A stretch of 6,504 bases of DNA from an uncultured Gammaproteobacteria bacterium (GCA_937898685.1 CALEJT010000038.1:1-6504); one strand, 5' to 3'. Counted from the stretch's first letter, positions 1-6,242 are shown. Program-made: numbers and translations. Notes: generated from the letters alone by a model not told the origin.

Positions 1-107
1 AAGACTGGGTGGCGCAACTGCAGAATCGTGCACCACGTAGTCGCGAAGAACTCGCACGCTTCATCGATCCGTCGGCGCTCGAAGAGGCTTATGCGTTGGA
101 ACCGTAA
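1..107 (+). CDS. 3' end of an unidentified protein-coding gene (partial)
   Basis: An open frame enters from the left edge (first full codon at position 3) and ends at TAA 105-107. It gives 34 C-terminal residues, beginning DWVAQLQNRAPRSREELA and ending EEAYALEP. The tail is charged and looks helical, with no membrane segment or cysteine motif. Codon use is GC-rich like the next gene. The gap to the downstream start is only 27 bases and holds that gene's ribosome binding site, so the two are probably cotranscribed and share the terminator at 727-756. I do not recognise the family from this tail and assign no function. Confidence 0.6.
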   Translation, partial: DWVAQLQNRAPRSREELARFIDPSALEEAYALEP

Positions 108-134
108 GAAAGCACACAGCAGGAAGGAGGAGAA

Positions 135-701
135 ATGCAGGCACGGCGTATGAACGGTGTGCTGAAGGCAGGGATGGCGTTGGTGCTGATGAGCTGTGCG
201 TCGCTGCATGCATTCGCAGCAGATGCAGCGGCACCCGGTACCAAGGCAGAACCGCCCTCCGCCTATCCGCTGAGTGAAGTCGAGATTTCACTCCGGCGCA
301 CGGGGTGCTTCGGTACTTGCCCCGTCTATGAAGTCACCATCGATGGCGATGGTCGTGTCGTCTACAAGGGCGAACGATTCGTGGTCGTCGAAGGAGAGCA
401 GGAAGGCAATGTCGAACAGGAGCAGGTCGTTGCCTTGCTCCAGGAGCTCTATCGCAACTACTTCTTCGATCTGCGCGACAGCTATCGTTCGCAGCCAGTC
501 CTCGTCGTGAAGGATGGTGAAGTCATCCTGGACGGGGCAGGCATCACCGATCTGCCCTCCCGGATACTGCGCGTGCGCATCGGCGACTATGAGAAAACGG
601 TGACCAATTACTTAGGTGGCCCTCCCGGACTCGATGCGCTGTTCCGCCGCGTCGACGAAGTGGCCGGCACGGAGCGGTGGGTCGGTCCCGAGCCGCAGTG
701 A
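135..701 (+). CDS. Exported DUF6438-type protein
   Basis: A 188-residue protein of unknown biochemical function. Residues 1-29 look like a Sec signal peptide: basic start (QARR), hydrophobic stretch VLKAGMALVLMSCASLHAF, then a likely cleavage at AFA/AD. Cys21 is not in a good lipobox (LMSC), so a soluble periplasmic protein is more likely than a lipoprotein. A low-complexity linker (30-46) leads to the domain at about 48-175, which opens with the family hallmark GCFGTCPVY (57-65) followed by a beta-rich D-G-D-G-R-V-Y stretch and ends with NYLGGPPGLDALFRRVDE. That pattern matches DUF6438; Cys58 and Cys62 are the conserved pair. The start at 135 is chosen because AAGGAGG (124-130) lies four bases upstream. 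Met6 (position 150) is a possible alternative that would shorten the signal peptide. Family assignment is from memory of the motif. Confidence 0.8.
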   Translation: MQARRMNGVLKAGMALVLMSCASLHAFAADAAAPGTKAEPPSAYPLSEVEISLRRTGCFGTCPVYEVTIDGDGRVVYKGERFVVVEGEQEGNVEQEQVVALLQELYRNYFFDLRDSYRSQPVLVVKDGEVILDGAGITDLPSRILRVRIGDYEKTVTNYLGGPPGLDALFRRVDEVAGTERWVGPEPQ

Positions 702-726
702 GTCGCTGATGTTCCAACACATCAAG

Positions 727-756
727 AAAAAGGCCTGCTTTTGCAGGCTTTTTTTT
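727..756 (+). terminator. Intrinsic terminator after the DUF6438 gene
   Basis: GCCTGC (733-738), loop TTTT (739-742), GCAGGC (743-748), then eight T residues (749-756). The A run at 727-731 can pair with part of the T tract, so the element could also work on the minus strand, although no minus-strand gene ends here. It starts 25 bases after the stop codon at 699-701 and closes the upstream transcription unit. Confidence 0.9.
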
Positions 757-907
757 GCTCCAGCTCTTCGGCACTTGCCCGCTTTATGTGACCTGCGCCG
801 CTGAATCTCGGGTGTGCTGAGGCATAGGCTGACCTCGACGCGCGGGCGAATGGCCACGTTGCGAGTTCTTCGAAAAGCATGAGCCCCCGCTTCGCGCCAG
901 CGAAAGA

Positions 908-924
908 GGCCTGATGAACAGGCC
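908..924 (+). other. Small stem-loop in the leader of the downstream gene
   Basis: GGCCTG (908-913), loop ATGAA (914-918), CAGGCC (919-924): a perfect 6-bp stem ending 26 bases before the ATG at 951. No T run follows, so it is not an ordinary terminator. It may be a leader structure or chance. The rest of 757-950 shows no gene. Confidence 0.35.
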
Positions 925-938
925 CTTCGACGATGCCT

Positions 939-944
939 GGAGGA
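939..944 (+). promoter_or_regulatory. Ribosome binding site that sets the start at 951
   Basis: GGAGGA six bases before ATG 951. An in-frame ATG at 933 lies upstream of this site and has no comparable sequence before it. Starting at 951 also places the basic and hydrophobic parts of the signal peptide directly at the N terminus. Confidence 0.75.
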
Positions 945-950
945 CTTGCC

Positions 951-1457
951 ATGAAACCTCGAGTCTTTGCCCTGGCGCTTTCCTGCGCCTTCATCCATCC
1001 CTCGGCTCCGGCACAGCCAGGCAGTGCAGCCGATCCCGTGTTGGGCACCTGGGCACTCGATCCCGGTGCTTCGGTGTTCATCAATCGCGAAGCACCGCTT
1101 GCGGAAACACGCGTCTACAAGCGGCATGAACGAGGCGTGAAAGTGCACATCGTCACCATCGATCGCCAGGGTGTGCGCCATGAAGTGACCTACACCGCCC
1201 GGCCCGATGGCGCCGAACATCCGGTCTACGGCGCACAAGGTGCCGAACACGTGACGCTGCATGTGGCGGGTCCAGGACGTGCCGAAGCCGTGTTCACCCA
1301 TGGCGGCAAGGAGGTCGGCAAGACCGTGCGTGAACTCTCACGCGAAGGAAACACGATGACGGTGGCGCTGACCTGGAACGGCAACCTGCTCAGTCGCGCG
1401 GTCTATCGCAAGGTGGACGATGCCGAGGAAACGGGCGCAGAGGCTGTTGCGGAATAG
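951..1457 (+). CDS. Small exported protein of the 'GTW' type, function unknown
   Basis: A 168-residue protein from ATG 951 to TAG 1455-1457. Residues 1-21 form a signal peptide (MKPRVFALALSCAFIHPSAPA) with a likely cleavage before Gln22. The mature part begins DPVLGTWALDPGAS, resembling the start of a widespread group of small secreted proteins of Proteobacteria and Acidobacteria whose first strand reads G-T-W-x-L-(N/D)-P. It continues as alternating short strands (KVHIVTIDRQG, RHEVTYTARPDG, EHVTLHVAGPG, TMTVALTWNGN) and ends with a YRK strand and an acidic tail. This suggests a small beta-barrel or lipocalin-like fold, which is inference. No catalytic motif is visible. The gene has its own leader and is separated from the previous unit by a terminator. 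No clear terminator follows; instead an attC-like element begins 46 bases after the stop. Confidence 0.75.
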   Translation: MKPRVFALALSCAFIHPSAPAQPGSAADPVLGTWALDPGASVFINREAPLAETRVYKRHERGVKVHIVTIDRQGVRHEVTYTARPDGAEHPVYGAQGAEHVTLHVAGPGRAEAVFTHGGKEVGKTVRELSREGNTMTVALTWNGNLLSRAVYRKVDDAEETGAEAVAE

Positions 1458-1769
1458 GTTGTTGATCGCCCGCTTGGAGTAAATGATGCGAGCGAATGAG
1501 CCTCCTGACGAGTTAAGGCTAGAGAGCCCATTTCGCTGAACGAACTTGTTATGGGGCTAACGCAAAGTCAAATCGATGCGTAATGGATCTTGTACGCTGG
1601 AGAAGGGCAAGCCACTCGCCAGCCGGCAATGTGTCGATTGGGGGGTGGGGATAGTGCAGTCGGTGCTTCCGGAGAAATGCGACTATCGTTCTGTTTAGCA
1701 GCAAACAGTAAGTGTTATACAGCAAGTAATTGATTTTTATGATTTTTTTTTGGCTCTGCTTAGCAATTG
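1458..1769. other. Gene-free, AT-richer intergenic stretch with short palindromes
   Basis: No credible coding region on either strand; the longest ATG-started frame near the left edge (from 1483) runs only 18 codons. The stretch holds the attC-like element at 1503-1554; an inverted repeat CTGTTT (1691-1696) / AAACAG (1703-1708) with a six-base spacer; a T9 run (1743-1751); and three copies of TTAGCA (1695-1700, 1760-1765, 1783-1788), the last inside the minus-strand gene. The right half is markedly AT-rich compared with the genes to the left, which fits an acquired segment. No U-tract terminator for the minus-strand gene was found: the T9 run is on the plus strand and so reads as A residues in that transcript. 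Confidence 0.6.
1503..1554 (-). other. attC-like (59-base-element-like) remnant
   Basis: Read on the minus strand, this 52-base segment runs CCATAAC, then AAGTTCGTTCAGCG, a central part containing the inverted repeat GGCT/AGCC (1517-1528), then GCCTTAACTC and GTCAGGA. The inner arms resemble the L boxes of classical integron attC sites such as that of aadA1 (TTCGTTCAAGC and GGCTTAACTC). The outer core-like heptamers are imperfect: CCATAAC matches RYYYAAC at five of seven positions and GTCAGGA matches GTTRRRY at five of seven. A better core, GTTAGCC (minus strand, 1561 to 1555, six of seven), lies immediately next to it. Its orientation equals that of the 1770-3509 gene, as expected for a cassette. 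It is slightly shorter than usual, so it may be degenerate. The comparison is from memory. Confidence 0.45.
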
Positions 1770-1773
1770 CTAA
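1760..1773. repeat. 14-bp perfect palindrome across a stop codon
   Basis: TTAGCAATTGCTAA is perfectly self-complementary and covers the TAG stop of the minus-strand gene (1770-1772). A near-direct repeat of its left arm with flank follows: TCTGCTTAGCA (1755-1765) versus TCTGGCTTAGCA (1777-1788). It could be a protein-binding site or a recombination scar; no function is assigned. Confidence 0.5.
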
Positions 1774-3509
1774 ACGTCTGGCTTAGCAGTTTTTCTTAGT
1801 CGATAGCGCGGGCGATTGTCAGGTGGGCATTTGTCAAGGAACCCGTCTGGCCCGCTCCACCGCGCAAGCAACCGAGAGGCCTCGACTGAGGCAGATGCCG
1901 ATGAACCCAGACCAAGCAGCTCTCGTAGCTCCTTGTTAGTGATATGCCTATGGTCACGTAGAAACTCCCGGACGAGTTCGGCATACCGCACAGGATTGAG
2001 TCCTCGTGTACGGGTATATGCAGCCTTGCCCTTCAGCGCAGTTGCGACACCTTTAGCAAGATGATACGTCGCTGTTCCTGTATGGCCGCGGCGCTCCAGC
2101 AGACTTAGGGGGGGGGCGGCCATAGCATCCAGCACGGCGCGCGCCTCGTCCCGTGATAACTGCAGTGCTTGCGCCGCACTCACTGCGTCAACGTGATCGG
2201 ACTGTAGCAGCGTATCCAGCACCAACAGGTGATCCAGTGACACTGGTGCACCCAACGCACTTAGTTCCGATACCATGCGAGCCAGCCGAGGATTGGCGCC
2301 GCGATTGAAAATGCGAAGAGTCACTGAGTGTGAGGTGGCGGTGTACTCCGGGCGTCGTTTCCCGAACTCCAGCGCCGATCGATAAATACGCCGGCGTCCC
2401 ACTCCCGATGACTCCACCAGCCGAAGTTTGACGAACGCATTGGCCAATGTGCGATTTCGCGCTCGAGGTTCATGCCGAAGAATGTTTTGTGGGGTAATGC
2501 CTGCAATAAAGCCGCCAGGGCTGGTGATCGCGAGTTCCTCTGGAGAATGACGTACTAACACCTCCCCCGGCTCTCCATAATCGCGATGAGTGAGTGCATT
2601 GAGCACTCCTTCTCGCACAGCTTCGATCGGGAATTGTGGCACCCGTAGTTTGAACAATCCGAGCTCGATTTCTTCTTCTGGGTTTAATGGCCCCTGAAAA
2701 ATGTTGTCGATCTTCTCTATCACTTCGAGCAAGGGTAGGCGGTCGATGTCGTTGCGCGCGACCGATGTCTCATCGTGTAGTAATACATAATGAAACTGTG
2801 CTTGAGGGCACAGTTGCGACAGCGTATCGCGGCGAGCGAACAATAGCAGGCCAGTATGCGTTACACGTCCATCTCGTATCGCTTCTAACCCAGCCAGAAG
2901 GTCTTGGTCTGACAATGTGAGTAAGTCTGATGACGGGGCTCTTGCGCGTAGCACATTACGCGCACGTTCTATTTGCACGCGGTCTAGATCGTCCACGCTC
3001 AGGCCTTCGACCAGAGCGCCACTCCAATCCACTATACCTGTTTGAATTCGGCGCGCAGCAAACGCATGAGGGTTTAATGGCATGCAATTTTTGCCTTCGC
3101 GTTGCTTGAAGAGGCCCGCTGCCGTGCCGTAGGGTCCTTCGCCCATCTGTGCGGGTACACGCACCACTAGTAGCTGGCCGGTGCCTTCTGGCACGTTAAG
3201 AACCGACACTTGGACGCTGAGCGATGGACGAGTGCCCTGGTAGATGCCACGCTGGAACGTGTCGAGATCAAAACCCCCAGCACCGTGGATGGCTGCAGCA
3301 CGACCAATTGTCTTGTCGTCCACTCCAAACACGATAACCCCGCCGTCGGCGTTGGCGAAACAAGCTGCGTATTCGCAAGCAACACGCAGTTCCTGCTTCG
3401 CTTCGCGCCAGCTCTTGAAGTCCAAATACTGAGACTCAAGCGCATCAGCTGGCACACTATCTAAGCGATCAAGCAGTGACAGCAGTTCGGCGTCAGTGGG
3501 AATAGTCAT
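1770..3509 (-). CDS. AlbA_2 (Schlafen-type) / HATPase_c_4 protein with winged-helix C terminus
   Basis: A complete 579-residue cytoplasmic protein of the family often annotated 'ATP-binding protein', 'divergent AAA-4' or 'RecG-like transcriptional regulator'. An AlbA_2 domain covers about residues 22-150: E25, DFK (30-32) and FANADGGVIVFGVDD (51-65), the typical nucleic-acid-binding fold. A middle region (about 165-290) precedes a HATPase_c_4 domain (about 291-400) with REGVLNALTHRDY (299-311; N304 of the N box), ITSPGGF (328-334), NR (352-353) and ESSGVG (366-371). The C terminus carries helix-turn-helix-like segments at about 440-465 and 505-555. The start is supported by GGAGGT on the minus strand (AGGTGG region, 3518-3523), eight bases upstream. 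A weak TATAAC (minus strand, 3572-3567) could be a -10 box, but no good -35 accompanies it. The gene is less GC-rich than its neighbours, stands alone between attC-like elements, and contains a C9 tract at codons 465-468. Members are predicted transcription regulators or defence ATPases; the role here is unknown. Confidence 0.88.
   Translation of the reverse strand: MTIPTDAELLSLLDRLDSVPADALESQYLDFKSWREAKQELRVACEYAACFANADGGVIVFGVDDKTIGRAAAIHGAGGFDLDTFQRGIYQGTRPSLSVQVSVLNVPEGTGQLLVVRVPAQMGEGPYGTAAGLFKQREGKNCMPLNPHAFAARRIQTGIVDWSGALVEGLSVDDLDRVQIERARNVLRARAPSSDLLTLSDQDLLAGLEAIRDGRVTHTGLLLFARRDTLSQLCPQAQFHYVLLHDETSVARNDIDRLPLLEVIEKIDNIFQGPLNPEEEIELGLFKLRVPQFPIEAVREGVLNALTHRDYGEPGEVLVRHSPEELAITSPGGFIAGITPQNILRHEPRARNRTLANAFVKLRLVESSGVGRRRIYRSALEFGKRRPEYTATSHSVTLRIFNRGANPRLARMVSELSALGAPVSLDHLLVLDTLLQSDHVDAVSAAQALQLSRDEARAVLDAMAAPPLSLLERRGHTGTATYHLAKGVATALKGKAAYTRTRGLNPVRYAELVREFLRDHRHITNKELRELLGLGSSASASVEASRLLARWSGPDGFLDKCPPDNRPRYRLRKTAKPDV
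2108..2116 (-). repeat. C9 homopolymer inside the AlbA_2/HATPase gene
   Basis: Nine consecutive G on the plus strand, C on the coding strand, spanning codons 465-468 (Ala-Pro-Pro-Leu). Tracts of this kind can slip by one base during replication. A slip would change the frame after the first helix-turn-helix-like segment and remove the last roughly 110 residues while leaving both the AlbA_2 and ATPase domains. The tract is seen directly; the switching is inference. Confidence 0.6.
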
Positions 3510-3575
3510 GTCAGGCGACCTCCACTTGTAGGGCGTCCCTTTTTCTATCTGTTCATCTAGCTAATCGTTATACCG

Positions 3576-3691
3576 TTACAACATGGGTTAAGGCCCAGCT
3601 TGATGCTGTTCGAGATGACTACCTTGTCCAAGATGGCTTGCATCAGGAACGCTCACAGGTAGCAAACGAGAGTCATGCTCTCTTGTTAGGT
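3576..3691 (-). other. Long attC-like element upstream of the accessory gene
   Basis: Read on the minus strand, the element begins with ACCTAAC (3691 to 3685), an exact fit to the RYYYAAC core of integron attC sites. It ends with GGCCTTAACCC (3596 to 3586), which resembles the right inner arm of classical sites, followed by GTTGTAA (3582 to 3576), a poor GTTRRRY core. The total of 116 bases is within the known attC size range. The two halves are partly complementary: on the plus strand, ATGACTACCT (3625-3634) can pair with AGGTA (3658-3662) and GTCAT (3673-3677), leaving a ten-base bulge, as in the folded single strand of attC. The orientation matches the left attC-like element and the gene between them. 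The missing right core makes this a candidate only. Confidence 0.38.
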
Positions 3692-3721
3692 GATGCATAA
3701 ATTGCGCATATCGATTGCAGT

Positions 3722-3748
3722 GGCGCAGGGTCGCTGGACCTCTGCGCC
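3722..3748 (-). terminator. Stem-loop 3' of ilvD, possible terminator
   Basis: GGCGCAG (3722-3728) and GGTC (3729-3732), loop GCTG (3733-3736), GACC (3737-3740), a single bulged T, then CTGCGCC (3742-3748): eleven paired bases with one bulge. It begins 29 bases past the ilvD stop codon on the minus strand. No T run follows on that strand, so it may be a weak or factor-assisted terminator or a 3'-end-protecting structure. Confidence 0.45.
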
Positions 3749-3777
3749 GCCGAACATCAACGAATTAATGGCGAGTG

Positions 3778-5622
3778 TCAATCGACGCGACGTACTGCGC
3801 CCTTGTCGGCGCTGGTGGCCATCGCGGCGTAGGCGCGCAGCGCCTTGCTGACTTTGCGTGTACGCACCTCGGTGGGCGTCCAGGCCTTGTCGCCACGCTT
3901 CTCTTCTTCGTTGCGACGCTGTTCGAGTTCTTCATCGCTCAAACGCACGTTGATGCTGCGGTTGGGGATGTCGATGTCGATGATGTCGCCGTCACGGATC
4001 AGACCAATGGCGCCACCTTCGGCAGCTTCGGGCGAAGCGTGACCGATGGAGAGACCGCTGGTGCCACCCGAGAAACGACCGTCGGTGAGCAGCGCGCAGG
4101 ATTTACCGAGACCTTTCGATTTCAGATAGCTCGTGGGATAGAGCATTTCCTGCATGCCGGGGCCGCCGCGCGGACCTTCGTAGCGAATCACCACGACGTC
4201 GCCGGGTTTGATCTCGTCGCCGAGGATCGCTTTCACCGCGCTGTCCTGGCTTTCGAAGATGCGCGCCGGGCCGCTGAACTTGAAGATGCTTTCATCGACA
4301 CCCGCGGTTTTCACGATGCAGCCGTCTTCGGCGATGTTGCCGTAGAGCACTGCCAGACCACCTTCCTTGTTGTAGGCGTATTCGACTTCGCGGATGCAGC
4401 CGTGCTGACGGTCGGTGTCGAGCGAGGGCCAGCGCGTGTTCTGGCTGAAGGCCGTCTGCGTCGGAATGCCGGCAGGACCTGCCTTGTAGAAGGTCTGCAC
4501 TTCTTCGCTCGGATTGCGCTTGATGTCCCAGGTATCGAGCGCGTCTTTCAAGGTCTTGCTGTGCACGGTGGCGACGTCGGTGTGGATCAGGCCGCCGCGA
4601 TCGAGCGCGCCGAGGATGCCCATGATGCCGCCGGCGCGATGCACGTCTTCCATGTGATAGAGCTGCGTGCTGGGCGCCACCTTGCAGAGCTGCGGCACCT
4701 TGCGCGACAGACGGTCGATGTCGGCCTGCGTGAAATCGAGCTCGGCTTCCTGCGCTGCAGCCAAAAGATGCAGGATGGTGTTGGTGGAGCCGCCCATCGC
4801 GATGTCGAGAGACATGGCGTTCTCGAAGGCCTTGAAGTTGGCGATGCTGCGCGGCAGTACGGATTCGTCGTCTTCACCGTAGTAGCGCTTGCAGAGTTCG
4901 ACGATCAAGCGGCCGGCTTTCTTGAACAATTGTTCGCGATCGGCGTGCGTGGCGAGCAGCGAGCCGTTGCCGGGCAGGGAGAGGCCGAGCGCTTCGGTGA
5001 GACAGTTCATCGAGTTCGCAGTGAACATGCCCGAGCAGGAGCCGCAGGTCGGACAGGCGGAACGTTCCACCTGTGCCACGTCTTCGTCGGTGCGCTTGCT
5101 GTCGGCCGCCATCACCATGGCGTCGACGAGGTCGAGTTTGACGACTTCGCCGGCGAGCTTGGTCTTACCGGCTTCCATCGGACCGCCGGACACGAACACC
5201 ACCGGGATGTTCAGGCGCAGCGCGGCCATCAACATGCCAGGGGTGATCTTGTCGCAGTTGCTGATGCAGACGAGTGCGTCGGCGCAGTGGGCATTGACCA
5301 TGTATTCCACACTGTCGGCGATGATTTCGCGCGAGGGCAGGCTGTAGAGCATGCCGTCGTGGCCCATGGCGATGCCGTCGTCGACGGCAATCGTGTTGAA
5401 TTCCTTGGCGACGCCGCCAGCGGCTTCGATTTCACGCGCCACCAGCTGACCCAGATCCTTCAGATGCACGTGACCCGGCACGAACTGGGTGAAGGAGTTG
5501 GCCACGGCAATGATGGGCTTGCCGTCGAAGTCTTCGTTCTTCATACCGGTGGCGCGCCACAGGGCACGTGCGCCGGCCATGTTGCGGCCTTGAGTGGAGG
5601 TGGCTGATCGTAGTTTCGGCAT
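3778..5622 (-). CDS. ilvD: Dihydroxy-acid dehydratase
   Basis: Dehydrates 2,3-dihydroxy-isovalerate and 2,3-dihydroxy-3-methylvalerate to the 2-oxo acids in valine, isoleucine and (through oxo-isovalerate) leucine and pantothenate synthesis; cytoplasmic, Fe-S and Mg dependent. The protein has 614 residues, close to E. coli IlvD (616). Visible signatures: NSFTQFVPGHVHL (42-54), Asp81 in AVDDG, CISNCDKITPG (119-129) with Cys123, Asp124 and Lys125 (metal ligands and the carbamylated lysine), CPTCGSCSGMF (190-200) with Cys196, GCIREVEYAYNKEGG, and DGRFSGGTSGLSIGH with the probable catalytic Ser518. All key residues are present, so the enzyme should be active. The position near residue 49 has no cysteine, as in the E. 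coli-type enzyme with an oxygen-sensitive cluster. The start is supported by AAGGA (minus strand, 5634 to 5630), seven bases upstream. No ilv neighbour is in the window and no attenuator-type leader peptide is seen. Confidence 0.98.
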   Translation of the reverse strand: MPKLRSATSTQGRNMAGARALWRATGMKNEDFDGKPIIAVANSFTQFVPGHVHLKDLGQLVAREIEAAGGVAKEFNTIAVDDGIAMGHDGMLYSLPSREIIADSVEYMVNAHCADALVCISNCDKITPGMLMAALRLNIPVVFVSGGPMEAGKTKLAGEVVKLDLVDAMVMAADSKRTDEDVAQVERSACPTCGSCSGMFTANSMNCLTEALGLSLPGNGSLLATHADREQLFKKAGRLIVELCKRYYGEDDESVLPRSIANFKAFENAMSLDIAMGGSTNTILHLLAAAQEAELDFTQADIDRLSRKVPQLCKVAPSTQLYHMEDVHRAGGIMGILGALDRGGLIHTDVATVHSKTLKDALDTWDIKRNPSEEVQTFYKAGPAGIPTQTAFSQNTRWPSLDTDRQHGCIREVEYAYNKEGGLAVLYGNIAEDGCIVKTAGVDESIFKFSGPARIFESQDSAVKAILGDEIKPGDVVVIRYEGPRGGPGMQEMLYPTSYLKSKGLGKSCALLTDGRFSGGTSGLSIGHASPEAAEGGAIGLIRDGDIIDIDIPNRSINVRLSDEELEQRRNEEEKRGDKAWTPTEVRTRKVSKALRAYAAMATSADKGAVRRVD

Positions 5623-5780
5623 GGCGGATTCCTTGTTGTTCGAGGACCAGAGGTCCGGCAGGAATGAAAGTCGCTATTCTCCGCAGTCCGTCGCCTTTTA
5701 AAAAGTGAAATATTCGCAACGAGGTGTTGCGGAGGGTGGTATGTGCGCCCGCGCCGATGGGCTCGAGATATGTGGGTGTC

Positions 5781-5804
5781 CTCTTCGTTGCTCTCTTCGT
5801 TGCT
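5781..5804. repeat. 12-bp tandem duplication
   Basis: CTCTTCGTTGCT occurs twice head to tail (5781-5792 and 5793-5804), just before the first long repeat. It is probably a replication-slippage product with no evident function. Confidence 0.7.
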
Positions 5805-5810
5805 CAGGAT

Positions 5811-6012
5811 GGTTGATGTTCTGCTTCGGTCGAGCTTTGCCGCGGGTGTCCCCTTCTTGAAGCATCGAGCTCAGCGCTTCCGGAGCCTGGGTGCGGATCG
5901 CGTTCGCTCGCTACCGCTCCTCACCGCGATCCTGCCGCAGCTCCTCGATTGGGCTTTGGTTGAAGGTTCGCTGGTTGGTGGGGTGTATACGCGGGACTGG
6001 TGGATTGGTGCC
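5811..6012 (+). repeat. Long interspersed repeat, copy 1 (full length)
   Basis: Begins GGTTGATGTTCTGCTTCGGT and ends GGTGTATACGCGGGACTGG followed by TGGATTGGTGCC. The inner part contains a conserved structured segment: GGAGC (5882-5886) pairing with GCTCC (5940-5944) around GGATCGCG (5895-5902) pairing with CGCGATCC (5925-5932). Frames are open across it in several phases, as expected from a GC-rich repeat, but the translations carry no domain, and no ribosome binding site supports a start. A small stem CCTGC (6011-6015) / GCAGG (6031-6035) followed by TTTT lies at its right end. The strand given is arbitrary. Confidence 0.85.
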
Positions 6013-6039
6013 TGCTTTGTAAGGCTTATCGCAGGTTTT

Positions 6040-6198
6040 CTTCTTGAAGCATCAATCTCAGCGCTTCCGGAGCCTGGGTGCGGATCGCGTTCGCTCGCTA
6101 CCGCTCCTCACCGCGATCCTGCCGCAGCTCCTCGATTGGGCTTTGGTTGGAGGTTCGCTGGTTGGTGGGGTGTATACGCGGGAATGGTGGGTTGGTGC
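6040..6198 (+). repeat. Long interspersed repeat, copy 2 (5'-shortened)
   Basis: Matches copies 1 and 3 from CTTCTTGAAGCATC to GGTTGGTGC but lacks the first roughly 40 bases present in both (the GGTTGATGTT...GCCGCGGGTGTC part). Against copy 3 I count eight substitutions over the shared part, seven of them after position 6150. The conserved stem-loop segment lies at 6069-6131. A GTAG-headed palindrome follows six bases after its end. Confidence 0.85.
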
Positions 6199-6203
6199 TT
6201 ATC

Positions 6204-6236
6204 GTAGATTGGCGCTGAGCGCAGCGAAGCCCAACG
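6204..6236 (+). repeat. GTAG-headed REP-like palindrome 1
   Basis: GTAG (6204-6207) followed by TTGGCGCT (6209-6216), an 11-base loop that can itself pair partly, and AGCCCAA (6228-6234). Seven pairs form with C6213 bulged. The layout, a GTAG tetranucleotide followed by an imperfect hairpin, is that of the short palindromic elements described in Stenotrophomonas maltophilia (SMAG) and of REPs mobilised by RAYT transposases. No RAYT gene is in the window. Confidence 0.55.
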
Positions 6237-6242
6237 TGGGAC

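Larger units (their letters stand above)
3510..3777. other. Gene-free stretch between the accessory gene and ilvD
   Basis: This 268-base gap holds the ribosome binding site of the accessory gene (3518-3523), the attC-like element (3576-3691) and the stem-loop after ilvD (3722-3748). No integrase fragment was recognised in any frame. A plus-strand frame stays open from about 3518 to TAA 3698-3700 but has no ATG, no ribosome binding site and no recognisable motif, so it is not called a gene. Confidence 0.6.

Noticed and set aside
612..1301. 229-codon minus-strand frame across 612-1301
   Set aside because: It runs antisense through the terminator, two signal-peptide genes and their intergenic gap, which have consistent coding signals on the plus strand.
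1555..1720. A further attC between GTTAGCC (minus strand, 1561-1555) and GTATAAC (1720-1714)
   Set aside because: The span would be 166 bases, longer than usual sites, and I could not find convincing complementarity between its two ends.
3518..3700. Plus-strand frame open for about 180 bases ending at TAA 3698-3700
   Set aside because: No ATG, no ribosome binding site and no recognisable motif in the translation; it overlaps the attC-like element, and a frame of this length is expected by chance.
3775..5607. 610-codon open frame on the plus strand opposite ilvD
   Set aside because: It is the antisense shadow of a highly conserved, GC-rich gene whose third-position bias keeps the opposite frame open; its translation is low-complexity and matches no family.
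5432..5719. Minus-strand 95-codon frame (MRIFHFLKGDG...) overlapping the ilvD start, considered as an ilv leader peptide
   Set aside because: It has no run of Ile, Leu or Val codons, no attenuator hairpins with a T tract, and continues out of frame into ilvD, so it is a shadow frame.
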